Shown piece by piece: positions 61,124 to 64,000 of a stretch of DNA of 64,000 nt. Source of the DNA: Streptomyces sp. (GTDB taxonomy: Bacteria; Actinomycetota; Actinomycetes; Streptomycetales; Streptomycetaceae); NCBI GenBank assembly GCA_013362785.1, contig JABFVM010000035.1:102485-166484 (forward strand), written 5' to 3'. Made by a program: the position numbers and the translations under genes. Position 1 is the first letter of the stretch, and the number at the start of each line of letters is the position of its first letter. Below the pieces are notes generated by a model. The model had not been told where the DNA came from, searched no databases, and worked only from the letters and a program-made list of their open reading frames with translations.

Positions 61124-62647
61124 TCAGGAGAGCGGGAGTGGGAGCGCGGACCCGATGGTCTTGGTCTCGGTGAAGACCTCGAAGCCCTCACGGCCGCCCT
61201 CGCGGCCGAAGCCGCTGGCCTTGTAGCCGCCGAACGGGGCGTCCCCGCCGGAGAACGAGCCACCGTTGATCATGAAGGTGCCGGTGCGGATGGCGCGTGC
61301 GATGCGCAGAGCACGCTCCGTCGAGGCCGACGAGACGTACCCGGAGAGGCCGTACCGGCTGGCGTTGGCCAGTTGGATCGCCTCGTCGTCGGTGTCGAAC
61401 GGCGTGATGGTGAGCACCGGGCCGAAGATCTCCTCCTGCGCGATGGTGGAGCCGTTGTCGACGTCCACGAAGAGTGTCGGCTCGACCCAGAAACCCGGGC
61501 GGTCGGGGACGCCGCCACCGATGGCGAGCTTCGCGCCCTCTTCCTGTCCGATGCGGATGTAGTCGACGATGCGGTCGCGCTGCCGGGCCGAGACGATCGG
61601 GCCGGCCAGCATCTTCTGATCCTGCGGGTCACCCCAGGGCACCTGCTGGAATGCCTGCGTCAGGCCGCCGACGACCTGCTCGTAGACATCGCGGTGCACC
61701 AGCAGCCGGGTCGGCAGCGCGCAGCCCTGCCCTGAGTGGGCGAGCGCGCCGAGCGCCTGCGGGACGGCCTGGCCGAGGTCCGCGTCGTCGAGGATGATCG
61801 ACGCGCTCTTGCCACCGAGTTCCAGCATCGTGCGCTTGAACGTCGGCGCGGCGAGTTCGAGGATGCGCTGCCCCGTGACCGTGGAACCGGTGAAGGTCAC
61901 CATGTCGACGCGCGGGTCGGTCAGGAGGAGTTCGGCCGTGTCACGGCCACTGGTCGTCACCACGTTGACCACGCCGGCCGGGATGTCGGTGCGCTCGGCG
62001 ATGAGCCGACCGACGCGGGTGGCGTTCCACGGCGTCTCGGGCGCGGGCTTCGCGACGACCGTGTTGCCGGTGGCGAGAGCGCCGGCGAGCTTGACGAGCA
62101 GCAACCCGAAGGGGAAGTTCCACGGGGTGATGGCGGCGACGACGCCGACGGGCTCCTTGACCACCCACCGCTGGCTGGGCTCGTTGCTGAACCGGTTGAC
62201 GGTGTCGTCGAGCCGGCGCACCCACTCGAACTCGTCGATGTGGTCGATGTGCCACCGGAACTTCTGCAGAGGCTCTTCCAGTTGAGCACCGTGGGTGAGC
62301 ATGCGCGGGGCACCGACCTCCGCGATGAGTTCCTCCCGCAGTTCCTCCTTCTCCTCGACCAGCGCGTCGAGGAACTGGGTCAGGGCACGCTTGCGCAACT
62401 GCCGGTCGACGGCCCAGTCCGTCTCCTCGAACGCACGCCGTGCCGCGCCGATCGCGTCGAGCATGTCGTCCCGGCCGGCGTCGGCAACCTTGCCCAGGAC
62501 GGTGCCGTCCGCCGGGTTCAGTACCTCGAACGTGCGGCTGTCCGTGGCCGCGCGCAGCTTTCCGTCGATCAGCAGGCGTTCCTCGTGGCGCGATGCCGGG
62601 GACGGTGGGACGGACGGAGTGGCGGACATCGGAGTGGTGGACATCAT
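61124..62647 (-). CDS. Aldehyde dehydrogenase family protein
   Basis: A 507-residue enzyme. ATG 62647 or 62644 follows GAGGAG. It reads VGVVAAITPWNFPFGLLLVK, FTGSTVTGQRILELAAPTFK, catalytic Glu in MLELGGKSASII and catalytic Cys in HSGQGCALPTRLLV. This branch often works on aldehydes from terpenoid or alkane breakdown. It lies between the SDR (140 bp downstream) and the ferredoxin reductase (32 bp upstream), suggesting alcohol-aldehyde-acid steps. Confidence 0.9.
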   Translation of the reverse strand: MMSTTPMSATPSVPPSPASRHEERLLIDGKLRAATDSRTFEVLNPADGTVLGKVADAGRDDMLDAIGAARRAFEETDWAVDRQLRKRALTQFLDALVEEKEELREELIAEVGAPRMLTHGAQLEEPLQKFRWHIDHIDEFEWVRRLDDTVNRFSNEPSQRWVVKEPVGVVAAITPWNFPFGLLLVKLAGALATGNTVVAKPAPETPWNATRVGRLIAERTDIPAGVVNVVTTSGRDTAELLLTDPRVDMVTFTGSTVTGQRILELAAPTFKRTMLELGGKSASIILDDADLGQAVPQALGALAHSGQGCALPTRLLVHRDVYEQVVGGLTQAFQQVPWGDPQDQKMLAGPIVSARQRDRIVDYIRIGQEEGAKLAIGGGVPDRPGFWVEPTLFVDVDNGSTIAQEEIFGPVLTITPFDTDDEAIQLANASRYGLSGYVSSASTERALRIARAIRTGTFMINGGSFSGGDAPFGGYKASGFGREGGREGFEVFTETKTIGSALPLPLS

Positions 62648-62679
62648 TGTCTCCTCGGTTGGGTGGAGGGAGCCGGAGT

Positions 62680-63864
62680 TCAGGACTTGGCCGCAGGCAC
62701 GGTCGGGCGCACGGCCTCGCCCCAGCTCGCTCCGGTGGCGATGGCCTGGCGCCACTGCCGGATCGCCTTGGGCGGCATGCCCACCGCGAGGGCACCGGTC
62801 AGCCGGTCGCCGGTGCGGTAGGCGGCCACGAACTTCCGCTCCGCCAGGCCGCCTTCGACCACAACGGCCTCGTCATGGCCGCGCAGATAGCCGTACGCCT
62901 GGACCTTCATGTCGTACTGGTCGGACCAGAAGTACGGCACCGGCGCGAACGGCTTGCGCGCCTCCGGGTTGAGCAGGTTGCGGGCGGCGGCCATCCCTTG
63001 CTCGGCGGCGTTGGTGCGATGCTCGATCCGCATCGACTGCCCGAACAGCGGGTTGTACCAGCGGGCGACGTCACCGGCCGCGTACACGTTGCGTGCGGCC
63101 TGGCAGTACTCGTCGCATACGACGCCGTCGCCGACGGTGAGCCCGCTGCCGGCCAGCCAGTCGGTGTTGGGCAGCGACCCGACCGCGACCAACACCTCGT
63201 CGGCCTCGACCAGTTCACCGCCGGCCAGCCGTACCCCACCCTCGGTCACCTCGGCCACGCTCACCCCGCAGCGTAGGTTCACGCCCCGCTCCAGATGCGC
63301 GCCGGTCAGCACCTCGCCGACCTGCCTGCCGACGGCGTGGGCCAGCGGCACCGGGGCGGGTTCGAGGAGGGTCACCTCACAGCCGAGCTTCCAGGCGACG
63401 GCAGCCGCCTCCGCCCCGAGGAACCCGGCACCGACCACGACCAGCCGCCGCCCCGGCGTCAACCGGTCCCGCAGCCTCACCGCGTCGTCCAGGGTGCGCA
63501 GCACGTGCGCCCCCTCCCCGGGCAGCCTCCGGGGCCGTACTCCGGTGGCGATGACCAGTGCGTCGTACGGCACCGTCGAGCCGTCGGCCAGCGCTATCTC
63601 GGCGTCGACGAGCCGTAGGCCGGTCGCGGCCACCCCGAGGCGCAGGTCGAGGTCGAGCCCGGCCAGGTCGCCAGGGGTGCGCAGGGCCAGCCGCTCGGGC
63701 TCCCACTCGGCGGCCAGCAGCTGCTTGGACAACGGCGGACGGTCGTACGGCGCGAGGGGTTCGTCACCGACGAGGGTCAGGGTGCCGTCGTAGCCCTCGC
63801 GGCGCAGCGTCTCGACGGCCGCGAGGCCGGCGGCCGAGGCACCCACGACGACGATGCGCCTCAC
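62680..63864 (-). CDS. FAD-dependent ferredoxin reductase
   Basis: A 394-residue flavoprotein from GTG 63864, whose start overlaps the ferredoxin stop (GTGA). It has the FAD loop RRIVVVGASAAGLAAVETLR, PYDRPPLSKQLL, the NAD loop LVVVGAGFLGAEAAAVAWKL and the closing motif NVYAAGDVARWYNP, all as in putidaredoxin-reductase-type proteins. It passes electrons from NAD(P)H to the [3Fe-4S] ferredoxin encoded just upstream, and so to a P450 probably outside the window. Confidence 0.95.
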   Translation of the reverse strand: MRRIVVVGASAAGLAAVETLRREGYDGTLTLVGDEPLAPYDRPPLSKQLLAAEWEPERLALRTPGDLAGLDLDLRLGVAATGLRLVDAEIALADGSTVPYDALVIATGVRPRRLPGEGAHVLRTLDDAVRLRDRLTPGRRLVVVGAGFLGAEAAAVAWKLGCEVTLLEPAPVPLAHAVGRQVGEVLTGAHLERGVNLRCGVSVAEVTEGGVRLAGGELVEADEVLVAVGSLPNTDWLAGSGLTVGDGVVCDEYCQAARNVYAAGDVARWYNPLFGQSMRIEHRTNAAEQGMAAARNLLNPEARKPFAPVPYFWSDQYDMKVQAYGYLRGHDEAVVVEGGLAERKFVAAYRTGDRLTGALAVGMPPKAIRQWRQAIATGASWGEAVRPTVPAAKS

Positions 63865-64000
63865 TGGTCCACCAGCCGGATCGCAGCGGCGGGACAGACC
63901 GCGATGGCCTCCCTGACGTCATCGAGTTGCTCCGCGCCGACCTGCTCCTCCAGCAGGATCGCGATGCCGTCGTCGTCCTGGTCGAACACCTCCATCGCGG
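63861..64000 (-). CDS. [3Fe-4S] ferredoxin, C-terminal part
   Basis: The last 46 codons of a ferredoxin that continues beyond the right edge. It reads AMEVFDQDDDGIAILLEEQV and ends VREAIAVCPAAAIRLVDQ, with the CPxxAI/L motif of actinobacterial P450-linked ferredoxins (third cluster Cys). Its stop overlaps the reductase start, so the two are translationally coupled. Confidence 0.85.
   Translation of the reverse strand, partial: AMEVFDQDDDGIAILLEEQVGAEQLDDVREAIAVCPAAAIRLVDQ

Overview
The window is high-GC DNA with the coding pattern of a Streptomyces chromosome: strong third-position GC, GTG starts, AGGAG ribosome sites, rare TTA codons in a few special genes, and many regulator/target pairs. 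I read about 60 intact genes, two genes cut by the window ends, a band of broken mobile-element and enzyme genes, and several repeat systems. No tRNA or rRNA genes were seen. Gene density and the number of regulators, remnants and secondary-metabolism-like genes suggest an accessory, arm-like region.

1-8.2 kb: a truncated Ldh2-family dehydrogenase next to a GntR regulator, both preceded by the same 12-bp palindrome; a GH15 glucoamylase/trehalase-type enzyme; an NmrA-like protein; an AraC regulator; a 2H phosphoesterase between two arrays of short tandem repeats; and a TetR/SDR divergent pair with two matching operators. 8.2-13.4 kb: an insertion-sequence graveyard (three IS5-type fragments and an IS21 istA pseudogene) holding a secreted ricin-fold lectin, a membrane protein and a small hypothetical gene.

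13.4-16.5 kb: an encapsulin nanocompartment operon. Its shell protein carries a cyclic-nucleotide-binding-type domain and a TTA (bldA-dependent) codon, and its gene overlaps a cysteine desulfurase with a long disordered N-terminus (cargo). 16.6-24 kb: a das-like amino-sugar locus made of a HutC-type GntR regulator, a divergent ABC importer, a cytosolic GH20 hexosaminidase and a secreted CBM3-GH16 enzyme, with a perfect operator dyad. 24-35.9 kb: small regulator/enzyme modules, a Tat-exported GH109 glycosidase with a TTA codon, a decayed recombinase/DUF6262 element, two paralogous TetR-oxidoreductase modules, a two-repeat type I-E CRISPR remnant, and a 106-bp dispersed repeat present twice.

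35.9-43.9 kb: a tightly overlapping heterotetrameric sarcosine oxidase operon (glyA-soxB-soxD-soxA-soxG-purU) read on the minus strand from a divergent GntR gene; together these would convert sarcosine to glycine/serine and formate with folate recycling. 43.9-52.4 kb: a fusion regulator (IS630 transposase-type HTH plus degenerate DDE region plus GntR/FCD) divergent from an MFS transporter, flavin amine oxidase, DapA-like lyase and aldehyde dehydrogenase: a probable amine-catabolism cluster.

52.5-57.7 kb: a candidate terpenoid cluster: a cholesterol-oxidase-like GMC enzyme, a TTA-containing P450 with an altered I-helix, and a one-chain fusion of a squalene/phytoene-synthase domain with a cis-prenyltransferase. 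57.7-64 kb: an epoxide hydrolase pseudogene, a DHA2 exporter, then SDR, aldehyde dehydrogenase, ferredoxin reductase and ferredoxin genes running off the right edge; these look like the redox part of a monooxygenase-driven catabolic operon.
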